From: an uncultured Draconibacterium sp.
Lineage (GTDB): Bacteria; Bacteroidota; Bacteroidia; Bacteroidales; Prolixibacteraceae
Direction of reading: 5' to 3'
NCBI RefSeq assembly: GCF_963675065.1
Contig: NZ_OY775906.1
Span: 1,094,001-1,158,000, forward strand
DNA length: 64,000 nt
Program-made: the position numbers and the translations under genes
The notes under the pieces: model-generated
What the model was told of the DNA's origin: nothing
Databases searched by the model: none
Seen by the model: only the letters and a program-made list of their open reading frames with translations
Part shown: positions 25,924 to 35,340 of the stretch, piece after piece
Numbering within the stretch: the first letter of the stretch is position 1
Layout of the letters: every line of letters starts with the position of its first letter

Positions 25924-27219
25924 CTAAATTAATTCTCCGTACAAGTCATAATCTTCGGCACCGGTTATTTTCACTTTAACAATGGTGCCGTTTTTTATTT
26001 CCTCGTCGGTAGTTATATAAACTTCTCCGTCTACTTCAGGCGAATCAAATTCGGTACGTCCAACGTAGTATTCACTCTCTTCTCTGTCGATAATCACATC
26101 GAACTCCTTCCCAACTTTTTGCTGGTTGAGTTCGGCTGAAATGTATTGTTGCACTTCCATGATTTCGTCGGCACGAGCTTGTTTTACTTCGTCGGCTAAA
26201 TTATCTTCAAATTTATTGGCAGCATAAGTACCATCTTCATCCGAATACGGGAAAACACCCAGTCGGCCAAATTTCTGCTCCTGCACAAATTCTTTCAGCT
26301 CTTCAAAATCTTCTTCTGTTTCACCCGGAAATCCAACAAGCATTGTAGTACGAATAACTACTTCAGGAACTTCTTCTTTTATTTTTGCAATTAATGCTTC
26401 GGTTTCTTCGCGGGTAACATGGCGTAACATATTTTTCAATACGCGGTTTGAGATGTGCTGCAATGGCATATCGAGGTATTTGCACACTTTCGGATTTTCG
26501 CGCATTACCGGCAAAATCTCCATCGGGAATTTGGTAGGATACAAATAATGCAAACGAATCCATTCAATTCCTTCCACTTTCGATACTCCATTTATCAGTT
26601 CAGCCAACTGGTTTTTACCATACAGATCAATTCCATAATACGAAAGGTCCTGGGCAATCAGCAACAGTTCTTTTACTCCTTTTTTAGCCAGGTAACGTGC
26701 TTCCATAACAAGGCTTTCGATGGTGCGTGATTTGTGTCGTCCCGTCATTTTGGGAATAGCACAAAACGAACACGAACGGTTACAACCTTCTGAAATTTTC
26801 AGGTAAGCAAAATGCGATGGCGTGGTAATTTTACGCTCATAGATGTATTCGGGCGCATAGGTAACTTTTAGCTCTTCCACCATGGCTTTCATATCGAACT
26901 TACCAAAGTATTTATCTACTTCGGGTAATTCAGCTTGCAGGTCATTGTGGTAACGCTCCGAGAGACATCCCATAACGTAAAGCTTGTCGATTTCGCCACG
27001 TTTTTTAGCTTCAGCATAATCCAGAATCATATCGATCGATTCCTGCTTGGCATCGTGAATAAAACCACACGTGTTTACAAATACTGCATCAAAATTGGTT
27101 TCGTTCGAATCGTGCAACACTTCAAACTTCCCCTTCTGCAACTGGTTCAGTAAAACCTCCGAATCAACCAGGTTTTTCGAACATCCCATGGTTACCACAT
27201 TTACCCTTTTCTTCGCCAT
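25924..27219 (-). CDS. rimO: Ribosomal protein S12 methylthiotransferase RimO
   Basis: 431 residues. N-terminal MTTase domain with three 4Fe-4S Cys (MGCSKNLVDSE, NTCGFI, MGCLSERY), a radical-SAM core with CNRSCSFCAIPKMTG, and a C-terminal TRAM domain (about 365-431, VIIDREESEYYVGRTEFDSPEVDG). The AIPKMTG sequence and overall length favour RimO over MiaB. It methylthiolates an Asp of ribosomal protein S12. A TACTTTG-type -7-like element lies about 25-30 bases upstream of the start on the minus strand. Confidence 0.95.
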   Translation of the reverse strand: MAKKRVNVVTMGCSKNLVDSEVLLNQLQKGKFEVLHDSNETNFDAVFVNTCGFIHDAKQESIDMILDYAEAKKRGEIDKLYVMGCLSERYHNDLQAELPEVDKYFGKFDMKAMVEELKVTYAPEYIYERKITTPSHFAYLKISEGCNRSCSFCAIPKMTGRHKSRTIESLVMEARYLAKKGVKELLLIAQDLSYYGIDLYGKNQLAELINGVSKVEGIEWIRLHYLYPTKFPMEILPVMRENPKVCKYLDMPLQHISNRVLKNMLRHVTREETEALIAKIKEEVPEVVIRTTMLVGFPGETEEDFEELKEFVQEQKFGRLGVFPYSDEDGTYAANKFEDNLADEVKQARADEIMEVQQYISAELNQQKVGKEFDVIIDREESEYYVGRTEFDSPEVDGEVYITTDEEIKNGTIVKVKITGAEDYDLYGELI

Positions 27220-27338
27220 AACTTTTCTTCTTTCTTTTCAGGCTGCAAAGTAAAGATAAATTTGTCTGAATTTGACAACTTTATATGATTTTATACTCTC
27301 TTCGTTTACAAAAACAATTAAAAAAGAGACATAAAAAA

Positions 27339-27367
27339 ATTCCATCATAATATTAATATGATGGAAT
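27339..27367 (-). terminator. Terminator of the creatininase-like gene
   Basis: Perfect stem ATTCCATCAT / ATGATGGAAT with a 9-base loop and a T run on the minus strand, 24 bases past the stop. Confidence 0.85.
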
Positions 27368-27390
27368 CTCATTATCAAGTAGAATTGTAA

Positions 27391-28266
27391 CTATTGCTTT
27401 GTCTTCAACGGGTCAGCAGCTTCCTTAAAAAACTGCTCTTGTAAAGCAGGTACCACAGTGTCGGCTTTTACCAGTTGAATCATTTCAACCAACTGATCTA
27501 CGGTATTATTGATCCACAACTCTCCTGCTTCGGCATTGGCATCCCAGGCTTCTCCCCCATAATGGTTCGGGAAACTGGCATACCACCAAATTCCGGTATA
27601 AACATATTTTAGTTTATTCATCCGGTCCTTGTCAACTCCCGATTGTTCTTTGGCCCGGTCAACATGCACCACATCGGGAACAGTAGCCAACATTTTTGAT
27701 GTTTCACTGTTGCCCGCATGCTGATCGTAAGGATCTTTCCGTGTCAATGCTTCTGCTTTTTCATCCACCTCCGAGTTGCCTTCCGGACGAAACCAATACA
27801 ATGAGTAACCACGCGGTTCTGAAAGTTGCGCCATTCCAAAATAATTCAGGAAAGCATTATTGCCACCATGGCCGTTTACGATAATTATTTTTTCGAAACC
27901 GTTGCGATGTAATTCATCCAACGTTTCCTGTAACACTTTCCAAATCAGCTCGGGCGAATACGAAATAGTTCCCGGCTGATGACGTGCTTCGTTTATCTGG
28001 CTAAAATAATACCAAGGAAAAACCACGGTATATTCTTGTTCTGCCGCCCTAAGTGAATATTCACGTGACATATACAGATCAGTACCCAGAGGTAATTGAG
28101 GACCATGTTTCTCCATTACACCAATAGGAATAATGCAGGTTTTTGAACTCTTATCAACAGCTTTAACAAAATCGGGAGCGGTTAATTCTTCCAGGCGGTA
28201 CGATAAATCCTGTGCATAAACAAACGTAGTGATGGTTAAAAGCAATAATGTTGCAACTTTTCTCAT
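27391..28266 (-). CDS. Exported creatininase-family metal-dependent amidohydrolase
   Basis: 291 residues with a signal peptide MRKVATLLLLTITTFVYA before QDL. The creatininase fold is shown by metal-ligand motifs: PIGVMEKHGPQLPLGTD (Glu, His, Asp), VNGHGGNNAF, and DQHAGNSETS with His and Glu. Cytosolic relatives hydrolyse creatinine or formylamido-pyrimidines, or reduce mycofactocin and PQQ-like precursors. An exported form has no assigned substrate. It is monocistronic. Confidence 0.9.
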   Translation of the reverse strand: MRKVATLLLLTITTFVYAQDLSYRLEELTAPDFVKAVDKSSKTCIIPIGVMEKHGPQLPLGTDLYMSREYSLRAAEQEYTVVFPWYYFSQINEARHQPGTISYSPELIWKVLQETLDELHRNGFEKIIIVNGHGGNNAFLNYFGMAQLSEPRGYSLYWFRPEGNSEVDEKAEALTRKDPYDQHAGNSETSKMLATVPDVVHVDRAKEQSGVDKDRMNKLKYVYTGIWWYASFPNHYGGEAWDANAEAGELWINNTVDQLVEMIQLVKADTVVPALQEQFFKEAADPLKTKQ

Positions 28267-28357
28267 AGGTCTTAGGTTTTAGTTAATATTTCCATAAAAA
28301 TAGATTCTTGGAAACATTTTAGCAACGATTTTCTATTTTTATCGATAAACTTACAAC

Positions 28358-29644
28358 ATGCCAGTAGTAATTATACATAGTCATTTAAATCCCGGTGGTG
28401 TTACCCGGATTATCGAATCGCAGATAGACAGCCTTGAAGGCGAAGAAATAAAAGTTTTGGTGGGCGCCTGCCCCGATACCGGAAAAATAACATCGCGAAA
28501 TGCGGAGCTTCATATTATTCCTGATCTGAATTATCTCGAGCGCCGAAAATATACTGATGAAGAGGCAAAAGATATGCTTCATAAAGTACATCGCGAAATT
28601 CGTGAGCACCTTACTCCCGGTTCGGTGTTGCACTTCCATAACCTCAACCTGGGGAAAAATCCGATAGTTACTTATGCCGTTTATTTGTTGGCAAAAGAAG
28701 GCGTTAGGGTTTTTAACCATGCGCATGATTTTGCTGAAGACCGTCCCAGTAATTATTCGTTTTTGGAAGAAATTATCTACGGAAATTTTTCGCAAAATAT
28801 CAACGAAGTGCTTTATCCCAAGCTACCCAACTACCATTTTGGAGTATTGAATTCGTTTGATTTTGAGCGTTTGCAAGGACTGGGTGTTACTGACGATCGG
28901 ATTGAGTGGCTACCCAACCCGGTAACTTTTAATGCATCGGACGATCTACCCGAAAAAACAGCTGCCAAACAAACCATTTGTGAAGAATTAAATATCGATA
29001 CCAACAAGCTTTTGGTAACTTACCCCGTGCGGGTAATTCAGCGAAAAAATATTGGTGAATTTATTCTACTATCAATACTATTCCGGCACCGTGCAAATTT
29101 TGCAGTAACACAACCGCCACAAAATCCGGTTGAGATTGAAATGTACAACCAGTGGATTAAATTCTGTATCGAGAATGAGATTGACATCGTGTTTGAAGCC
29201 GGTAAAAAAGTAAACTTCGAAAAGTTATTATGCGGATCTGACTTCTGCATCACCACAAGTTATAAAGAAGGTTTTGGAATGGTGTACCTCGAACCGTGGT
29301 TACTGGATACGCCTGTGGTTGGTCGCGATATTGATTTTATCACCCGCGATTTTAAAAACGATGGTTTTAGCTTCCCCACGCTGTATTATAAGTTGAATAT
29401 TCCTGGAATTAAAACTGATTTCAAAGATTTGAACTTAAAAATGCAGATGGAGATCATACGTGGAGTTATTAGCGGAAAGATAGAAAAACACAAACTGTTT
29501 GAACAAAACCCTATCCTAAACACTTTGTTTAGTGACGTAAAGTCACATATTATTGAAAAAAACAAGACAATTATCAAAAATAACTATTCTCTGCAAGGAT
29601 ATGGAATTAAACTTCAGAAGCGATATAAAAAAATGGTTGGATAG
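28358..29644 (+). CDS. GT4-like glycosyltransferase
   Basis: 428 residues with a two-Rossmann GT-B layout. The N-terminus VVIIHSHLNPGGVTRII carries the glycine loop typical of GT4. The C-terminal half has YPVRVIQRKNIGEFI, ITTSYKEGFGMVYLEPWLL (the E-x7-E nucleotide-sugar motif) and DTPVVGRDI. It is cytosolic with no transmembrane segment. It overlaps the HAD gene and is the first of five genes ending in a GT81-type synthase and a GH13_18 phosphorylase. The donor and acceptor are not evident. A TATTTTTA element, one base off the -7 consensus, lies about 25 bases upstream. Confidence 0.88.
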   Translation: MPVVIIHSHLNPGGVTRIIESQIDSLEGEEIKVLVGACPDTGKITSRNAELHIIPDLNYLERRKYTDEEAKDMLHKVHREIREHLTPGSVLHFHNLNLGKNPIVTYAVYLLAKEGVRVFNHAHDFAEDRPSNYSFLEEIIYGNFSQNINEVLYPKLPNYHFGVLNSFDFERLQGLGVTDDRIEWLPNPVTFNASDDLPEKTAAKQTICEELNIDTNKLLVTYPVRVIQRKNIGEFILLSILFRHRANFAVTQPPQNPVEIEMYNQWIKFCIENEIDIVFEAGKKVNFEKLLCGSDFCITTSYKEGFGMVYLEPWLLDTPVVGRDIDFITRDFKNDGFSFPTLYYKLNIPGIKTDFKDLNLKMQMEIIRGVISGKIEKHKLFEQNPILNTLFSDVKSHIIEKNKTIIKNNYSLQGYGIKLQKRYKKMVG

Positions 29645-30518
29645 TACAGAACAACTGCAACCCATTCAGACCACTTTTTGCCCCAATTTAAAAACCGATT
29701 CGAAAGAAAAAATTAAGGCCGTAATTTTCGATATCTACGGCACCTTGCTAATTTCATCTTCGGGCGATATCGATCAGGCTTCGCTGAACAAAGAGAACAT
29801 GCGAGCCGCCATGGAAGCCGGAGAATTCGATCTATCGGGTTGCAAGGAAGGTACTTGCGGCTTTCTGCTCGATCAGTTACAGGAGCAGGTAAAAAAGCAA
29901 CACGAAGAGCTAAAAACCAAAGGTCATCCCTACCCCGATGTCGATATTTTTAAGGTGTGGAAAAGCATGTTTGAAGTGGCTAAGAGCAAAGGATTAGTAA
30001 AACTCAGTGGCAACGAATTGTGGGCAGATACCATTATGGTTTTCGAACTGCTAAGCAACCGTGTTTATCCCATGCCGGGAATGAAGGAAGTGTTGCTGGA
30101 AATAAAAAAAATGGGCATCCCAATAGGTATTGTTTCCAACGCGCAGTTCTACACACCCATTATCATGAATTATTTTCTGACCGGTGAATTTTCAACCGAT
30201 CAACATATCGATCTTTTTGACGAAGACCTTTCGGTGTACTCGTTCAAGGAACTACGGGCAAAACCCGATACGGCGTTGTTCAACAAATTTATTCCGGTAT
30301 TGAATAGCAAATACAATATCGAACCATCGGAAACAATATTTGTGGGCAACGACATGCTGAAAGATGTTTACACGGCCACAAAAGCAGGTTTGCGAACGGT
30401 GCTGTTTGCCGGCGACGAACGCTCATTGCGCCTGCGCGAAGACGACCCTCGCGTAAAAGGCATGTTCCCCGATTTTATTATCAACGATTTAAAACAACTT
30501 ACGAAAATTATAGGATGA
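29601..30518 (+). CDS. HAD-superfamily hydrolase with DxYGT motif I
   Basis: About 305 residues from ATG 29601 (44-base overlap with the previous gene; an ATG at 29553 would add 16 residues). HAD motifs: I, AVIFDIYGTLL; II, GIVSNAQ; III, the Lys of LRAKPD; IV, IFVGNDMLKDV. A helical cap lies between I and II. The second Asp of DxDxT, the usual phosphatase acid/base, is Tyr, as in L-2-haloacid dehalogenases. Context would suit a glycosyl-phosphoglycerate phosphatase, but the Tyr argues caution. Its stop overlaps the next start (ATGA). Confidence 0.87.
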   Translation: MELNFRSDIKKWLDSTEQLQPIQTTFCPNLKTDSKEKIKAVIFDIYGTLLISSSGDIDQASLNKENMRAAMEAGEFDLSGCKEGTCGFLLDQLQEQVKKQHEELKTKGHPYPDVDIFKVWKSMFEVAKSKGLVKLSGNELWADTIMVFELLSNRVYPMPGMKEVLLEIKKMGIPIGIVSNAQFYTPIIMNYFLTGEFSTDQHIDLFDEDLSVYSFKELRAKPDTALFNKFIPVLNSKYNIEPSETIFVGNDMLKDVYTATKAGLRTVLFAGDERSLRLREDDPRVKGMFPDFIINDLKQLTKIIG

Positions 30519-31966
30519 AGCTAAACGATTTAAGAATAGGAATTATCCATTCCCTTATTGGCAAAAACGATGGAGTTTCCATTGTTATCGACCAAACAGT
30601 TGAAGCTATGTCGGAGCATATGGGCATTAACATTGGTAACTTTTTCTTTTTGGCCGCCCACTCGTCGCCGCGTTTTAATGCACAAACAAACGATGTATTC
30701 TGGCACAAAAGCGAAGCGCACAAGAATATCTTGAACAACTTCAATAATCCCGATACCGAAGGATTGGATGAAATGATTCATGAAAATGCGCTCTATGCAA
30801 AAAAGGTAATTCAGGAGTGGGTTGACGAAAACGATATCGACCTTATTATTGCACACAATACGTCGCATCCGTATAATTTTATTACGGCAGTAGGTTTAGG
30901 TTATTACATAGAAGAATTGCGTGCCGAAGGAATTATCTGGCCGAAACTAATGGTTTGGTGGCACGACTCGTATTTCGAGCGCGATATATTTTCGAATCCC
31001 AACGAGGTGATTCAGAAATATTTGAAATACCTACCGGGGGTTACTTTTGTAAATTCGATTGCCTTTATTAATAAGCAGCAAATTGATTTGGGAAAAAGGC
31101 TTTTTGAAGAGCTCAACGCCAGCAAGCTGGAGAAATTCTTTAAACTGCGTACAACGGTTGTTCCGAACACCTGCGAAATTCCATGGGATTGGGAAGAGAT
31201 TAATCCTGAAACGGAAGAGTTAGTTTGTCCGGTACAAGACAATTATAACGACTCGTTTATGAAAGACATCGGCCTTATTCAGCAAGTTGAAAGCCGTGGT
31301 TTTACGATGGAAGAAACAGTAATTCTGTTACAGCATACCCGCGTTGTTCCGCGAAAGAAAATCGAGTTAGCGATTGATCTGGCTTTTGAGCTGGAAAAGA
31401 AATTCACGAAAAACCGCGAGAAAAAATGTGTTGCGGTAATTGTTAGTGGTCACTCGGGCGATGAGCAAAACCAGTACCTGAATAACCTGTACGTGCATTA
31501 CACCGAACTATGCAAAGCAAATCCGGACAGTAATGTTGTGCTGATATTTGGCGAACACAACATTCTTTCGCATCGCGATATTATTGTTGACAGGAAGTTC
31601 TACAAATTTGCTGAAGTACCTTCTATTGTTGCTGCCCATGGCGGAATTGGAACCTATTTCAGCGATGTGGAAGGTTTTGGTAACAACCTGCTGGAAATGA
31701 TGTCGTACGGACTGCCGGCAGTTATTAACAAATATGAGGTGTACAAAGAAGAAATTGAACAATACGGGTTCAAGCTTCCGGCAATTGACGGCGGCGGAGT
31801 AACCGAAGAGTTGGTTGATTCGGCGTATCGACTACTTACCGATATTCCGTACCGAAACAAGGTGGTTATGCATAACCTTAAAGTGCTGAAAGAAAAACTG
31901 GATCATAAAATTATTGCCGACAAACTCGAACCGATTATTAAGAGTATGTACATGCGCGAGTTATAA
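30515..31966 (+). CDS. GT4-like glycosyltransferase
   Basis: 483 residues, GT-B type. N-terminal LRIGIIHSLIGKNDGVSIV replaces the usual GGV loop. Other features are WHDSYFERDIF, HTRVVPRKKIELAIDLA at the start of the second domain, and YFSDVEGFGNNLLEMMSYGLPAV with the acidic nucleotide-sugar motif. It overlaps the HAD gene by 4 bases (ATGA), so they are coupled. It is longer than most GT4 enzymes. Acceptor unknown. Confidence 0.87.
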   Translation: MKLNDLRIGIIHSLIGKNDGVSIVIDQTVEAMSEHMGINIGNFFFLAAHSSPRFNAQTNDVFWHKSEAHKNILNNFNNPDTEGLDEMIHENALYAKKVIQEWVDENDIDLIIAHNTSHPYNFITAVGLGYYIEELRAEGIIWPKLMVWWHDSYFERDIFSNPNEVIQKYLKYLPGVTFVNSIAFINKQQIDLGKRLFEELNASKLEKFFKLRTTVVPNTCEIPWDWEEINPETEELVCPVQDNYNDSFMKDIGLIQQVESRGFTMEETVILLQHTRVVPRKKIELAIDLAFELEKKFTKNREKKCVAVIVSGHSGDEQNQYLNNLYVHYTELCKANPDSNVVLIFGEHNILSHRDIIVDRKFYKFAEVPSIVAAHGGIGTYFSDVEGFGNNLLEMMSYGLPAVINKYEVYKEEIEQYGFKLPAIDGGGVTEELVDSAYRLLTDIPYRNKVVMHNLKVLKEKLDHKIIADKLEPIIKSMYMREL

Positions 31967-32109
31967 TACAATTGTTTATGTTAATTATGCTATAAAACGT
32001 ATATTTCAAAAGACAGGCATGCCTTTTAAAGCAACAATTTTTTTATATTTAGAATGTTGACGGTATAGCGCCGCAATTATCAGTTATTTGACAATTAAAA
32101 TAATAGAAA

Positions 32110-33327
32110 ATGGGAGATTTTTATCAGAATGGATTTGTAGCAACACTGCATAATTTACGTGCCAGACCTTATGAAGAGCTGGAACAAAAATTGGAAAAAT
32201 TTAGTAAGAAACGTCCCATTGGATTGATCATTCCCTCTTTATATTCAGAGCTTTCTCGTCAGGCATTAAAAGATATTGTATCGATTTTAAAAGGGATACC
32301 ATACATTTCAGAGATCGTGATCGGATTAGATCGTGCTGATGATTATCAATACAAAAATGCACTGGAATTTTTTGCAGAATTACCACAGCATCACCGGGTT
32401 TTATGGAACGACGGACCACGCATGCAGGCATTCAAAGAAAAACTGGCATCAAAGAATATTGTTACTTCGGTTCCCGGAAAAGGTAGGAACGTATGGTTTT
32501 GTTTTGGTTACATGATCGCGTCAGGACGTTCGGAGGCAATTGCCCTGCACGATGCTGATATTATTACTTATAACCGCGAAATGCTGGCACGGTTAGTTTA
32601 CCCCGTTGCCGACCCATCGTTTAACTTTAAATATTGTAAAGGATATTATTTCAGAACCGATGACGAAAAGTTACATGGTCGGGCTGTACGGTTATTGGTT
32701 ACCCCACTATTGCGCACGCTAAAAAAACTTCTCGGCCACCACACTTACCTGGAATACCTTGATAGTTTTCGTTACCCGCTGGCAGGCGAATTTTCAATGC
32801 GTGCTGACGTTATTAAAACCATTCGTATTCCGTACGATTGGGGGCTCGAAATTGGTATTTTAAACGAAGTTGAACGAAACAACTCGTTAAACCGGATTTG
32901 CCAGGTTGAAATTGCCGACCGTTACGATCACAAACACCAATCGCTTTCTGCTGAAGATGCAGAAAAAGGTTTGTCGAAAATGAGTCGCGACGTTTCGCGG
33001 GCAATTTTTGGAAAACTTGCCACTGACGGAATTACCTTAACGCCGGAATTCTTTCGTACCCTAAAAGCAACCTATTACCGTATTGCTCTTGAATTTGTGG
33101 AACTATATAAAGCAGATGCGGCGATGAACGGCCTTTCATACGATTTCCATAAAGAAGAGGAAGTGATCGACCTGTTTGTAAAGAATGTTTACCAGGCAGG
33201 AATTGATTATTTAAATAATCCTGACACGGTACCACTTATGCCAAGCTGGAAACGTGTGCAGAGTGCATTCCCCGGTATTCTGGAAGAGTTTCATGAGATT
33301 GTAGAAGCTGATAATAATATCATCTAA
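32110..33327 (+). CDS. GT81 glucosyl-3-phosphoglycerate synthase-like glycosyltransferase
   Basis: 405 residues, GT-A fold. Landmarks shared with GpgS/MpgS-type retaining transferases are PIGLIIPSLYSE at the N-terminus, the nucleotide loop PGKGRNVWFCFGY, the metal-binding DxD in ALHDADIITY, the acceptor-side YPLAGEFSM, and WGLEIGILNEV. Known relatives join glucose (from NDP-glucose) to 3-phosphoglycerate to give glucosyl-3-phosphoglycerate, precursor of the compatible solute glucosylglycerate. The GH13_18 gene 14 bases downstream supports a glucosylglycerate link. I leave the symbol gpgS off because mannosyl or other donors are possible. Confidence 0.88.
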   Translation: MGDFYQNGFVATLHNLRARPYEELEQKLEKFSKKRPIGLIIPSLYSELSRQALKDIVSILKGIPYISEIVIGLDRADDYQYKNALEFFAELPQHHRVLWNDGPRMQAFKEKLASKNIVTSVPGKGRNVWFCFGYMIASGRSEAIALHDADIITYNREMLARLVYPVADPSFNFKYCKGYYFRTDDEKLHGRAVRLLVTPLLRTLKKLLGHHTYLEYLDSFRYPLAGEFSMRADVIKTIRIPYDWGLEIGILNEVERNNSLNRICQVEIADRYDHKHQSLSAEDAEKGLSKMSRDVSRAIFGKLATDGITLTPEFFRTLKATYYRIALEFVELYKADAAMNGLSYDFHKEEEVIDLFVKNVYQAGIDYLNNPDTVPLMPSWKRVQSAFPGILEEFHEIVEADNNII

Positions 33328-33341
33328 AAAAAACGTACGAT

Positions 33342-35027
33342 ATGATTAATCCCGATACTTCATTCGTCAAAAAAATGGAAAGGCGGCTAAAGTTTATCTA
33401 TAAGGATAAGTATCAGAAATCAATTCTTGCCGATTTGATACACCTTATTTCGTCGTACCAGATCAACTCTTCAAAAGGCCAGAAATGGAATGAAAAAGAT
33501 GTGGTTTTGATCACTTATGGCGACAGCATAAAAACGGATGATGAAGCTCCTTTACAAACATTGCGCGCTTTTTTGAACGAAAAGCTGAACGAACAATTAA
33601 CCATTGTACATATTTTGCCATTTTTCCCCTACAGCAGCGACGATGGATTTTCAGTAATCGATTTCAGAGAGGTGAATCCCGAACTGGGAGACTGGAGCGA
33701 CATTGAAGACCTGACAAAAGATTACGACCTGATGACTGATTTGGTTATTAATCATGCATCGAGCAAAAGCCAGTGGTTTAAAAACTTTTTAAAGCAGCAC
33801 GGAAAGGGTAAGGATTATTTTATTACTGAAGGTCCGGGAACAGACCTTTCGCTGGTTACTCGTCCGCGGAGTACACCACTTTTAACGCCTTACGAAACAG
33901 CAAATGGCACCCAACATGTTTGGACAACTTTTAGTGCCGATCAGGTGGATTTGAATTTTTCGAATCCCGATCTGTTGGTTGAAATGATGGATATTCTGCT
34001 TGGTTACATCGACAAAGGAGCACGTATTATCCGCCTTGATGCGATAGCGTTTTTGTGGAAAGTAGTTGGAACAACCTGTTTACATTTACCGGAAACACAC
34101 GAAGTGGTAAAATTAATGCGCGATGTTGCCGAATTTATTAATCCGAATACGATAATATTGACCGAAACCAATGTGCCAAACAAAGAAAACCTGAGCTATT
34201 TGGGCAATGGCGACGAAGCACATATGGTTTACCAGTTTAGCCTCCCTCCCCTTCTATTGCATGCATTACATACAGGTAATTCAAGTTATTTGACAACCTG
34301 GGCAAAAAGCTTACCTCAACTTGACGGAGATAAGACCTTTTTCAATTTTACAGCTTCTCACGATGGTGTTGGTGTTCGTCCACTGGAAGGACTTTTACCC
34401 GACGATGAGAAGAATACTTTGGTGGAAAATATGAAAGGATTTGGCGGTATGGTAAACTACAAATCCAATCCTGATGGCAGCCAAAGCCCTTACGAATTGA
34501 ACATCACCTATTTTGATGCACTTAAAGGTACACACAAGGGCGAAGACAGCCTACAGGTTGAGCGATTTCTGGCTTCGCAGATTTGTATGATGAGTTTGGC
34601 AGGCGTTCCGGCATTTTACATTCACAGTTTGACAGCCACGCCAAATTATTACGAAGGCGTTGAAAAAACACAGCACAACCGCACCATAAATCGCCGCAAA
34701 TGGCAGCTGGATGAGTTGCAGAGTTTTCTAAACAGCGACACGCCACAGAAGAAAGTATTTGAATCGTTGCAACAACTTATTCAGCTAAGAAAAAGACAGG
34801 CAGCTTTCCATCCTAATGCCGGCCAGGAAATTCTGGATTTTGGAACTGATTTTTTTGCACTTAAGCGAAAAGCAGAAAATCAAACAATTCTGGTAATTAT
34901 TAATCTATGCGACGAAGAAAAGGAAATTCAAACTGCGGCTGGATTTACTTTTGATCTGATTTCGGATTCAATTTTTGATTCAGGCAAATTGAAATCATAC
35001 CAGTGTTTGTGGTTGATTAAAAGCTAA
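33342..35027 (+). CDS. GH13_18 glycoside phosphorylase, probable glucosylglycerate phosphorylase
   Basis: 561 residues. GH13 (beta/alpha)8 motifs: DLVINHAS, RLDAIAFLWK (nucleophile Asp), ILTETNVP (acid/base Glu) and ASHDGVGVRP (transition-state Asp). The sequence follows the sucrose-phosphorylase subfamily. Its length is closer to the glucosylglycerate phosphorylases (about 555-560, like E. coli YcjM) than to sucrose phosphorylase (about 490-505). It would split glucosylglycerate with phosphate into glucose-1-phosphate and glycerate. The GT81 neighbour upholds that reading; sucrose phosphorylase is the alternative. It is cytosolic, with a terminator 35 bases past the stop. Confidence 0.88.
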   Translation: MINPDTSFVKKMERRLKFIYKDKYQKSILADLIHLISSYQINSSKGQKWNEKDVVLITYGDSIKTDDEAPLQTLRAFLNEKLNEQLTIVHILPFFPYSSDDGFSVIDFREVNPELGDWSDIEDLTKDYDLMTDLVINHASSKSQWFKNFLKQHGKGKDYFITEGPGTDLSLVTRPRSTPLLTPYETANGTQHVWTTFSADQVDLNFSNPDLLVEMMDILLGYIDKGARIIRLDAIAFLWKVVGTTCLHLPETHEVVKLMRDVAEFINPNTIILTETNVPNKENLSYLGNGDEAHMVYQFSLPPLLLHALHTGNSSYLTTWAKSLPQLDGDKTFFNFTASHDGVGVRPLEGLLPDDEKNTLVENMKGFGGMVNYKSNPDGSQSPYELNITYFDALKGTHKGEDSLQVERFLASQICMMSLAGVPAFYIHSLTATPNYYEGVEKTQHNRTINRRKWQLDELQSFLNSDTPQKKVFESLQQLIQLRKRQAAFHPNAGQEILDFGTDFFALKRKAENQTILVIINLCDEEKEIQTAAGFTFDLISDSIFDSGKLKSYQCLWLIKS

Positions 35028-35340
35028 GCTGAATTCAGAGCAAATAGATTCGATCATTTATATAAAAACAAAGGCTACCAAAATTCGGTGGTCTTTGTTT
35101 TTATACGAACTGTATTTTTCTCTGCTTCAAGTTTAACTGTTGACTTTTCCCAATCATTGCTGTTTAATATGATGAAATTATACTAAAATTTACCCCTTAA
35201 AAACGGTAACTCTTTTACAAGACTTGTGTTTCAAATCGAAAATGAGATGCAACAATAGTATAACATTTAGTCATTTGTAATCGTATTGTCCGATACAGAT
35301 TTATATTTCCTGTCAAATCAACTAACTTAAAATATCTGCC
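35028..35340 (+). other. Intergenic region, 313 bases
   Basis: Holds the terminator at 35062-35104 and an A+T-rich stretch before the 228-residue orphan gene. No ORF and no exact TAnnTTTG element was recognised. Confidence 0.6.
35062..35104 (+). terminator. Terminator after the GH13_18 gene
   Basis: Arms ATAAAAACAAAG and CTTTGTTTTTAT flank an inner CTACC/GGTGG stem, giving a long hairpin ending in T residues. Confidence 0.85.

Noticed and set aside
33342..35027. Alpha-amylase or plain sucrose phosphorylase
   Set aside because: No signal peptide or starch-binding features; GH13_18 pattern, length near 560 and the GT81 neighbour favour a glucosylglycerate phosphorylase, although sucrose is not excluded.
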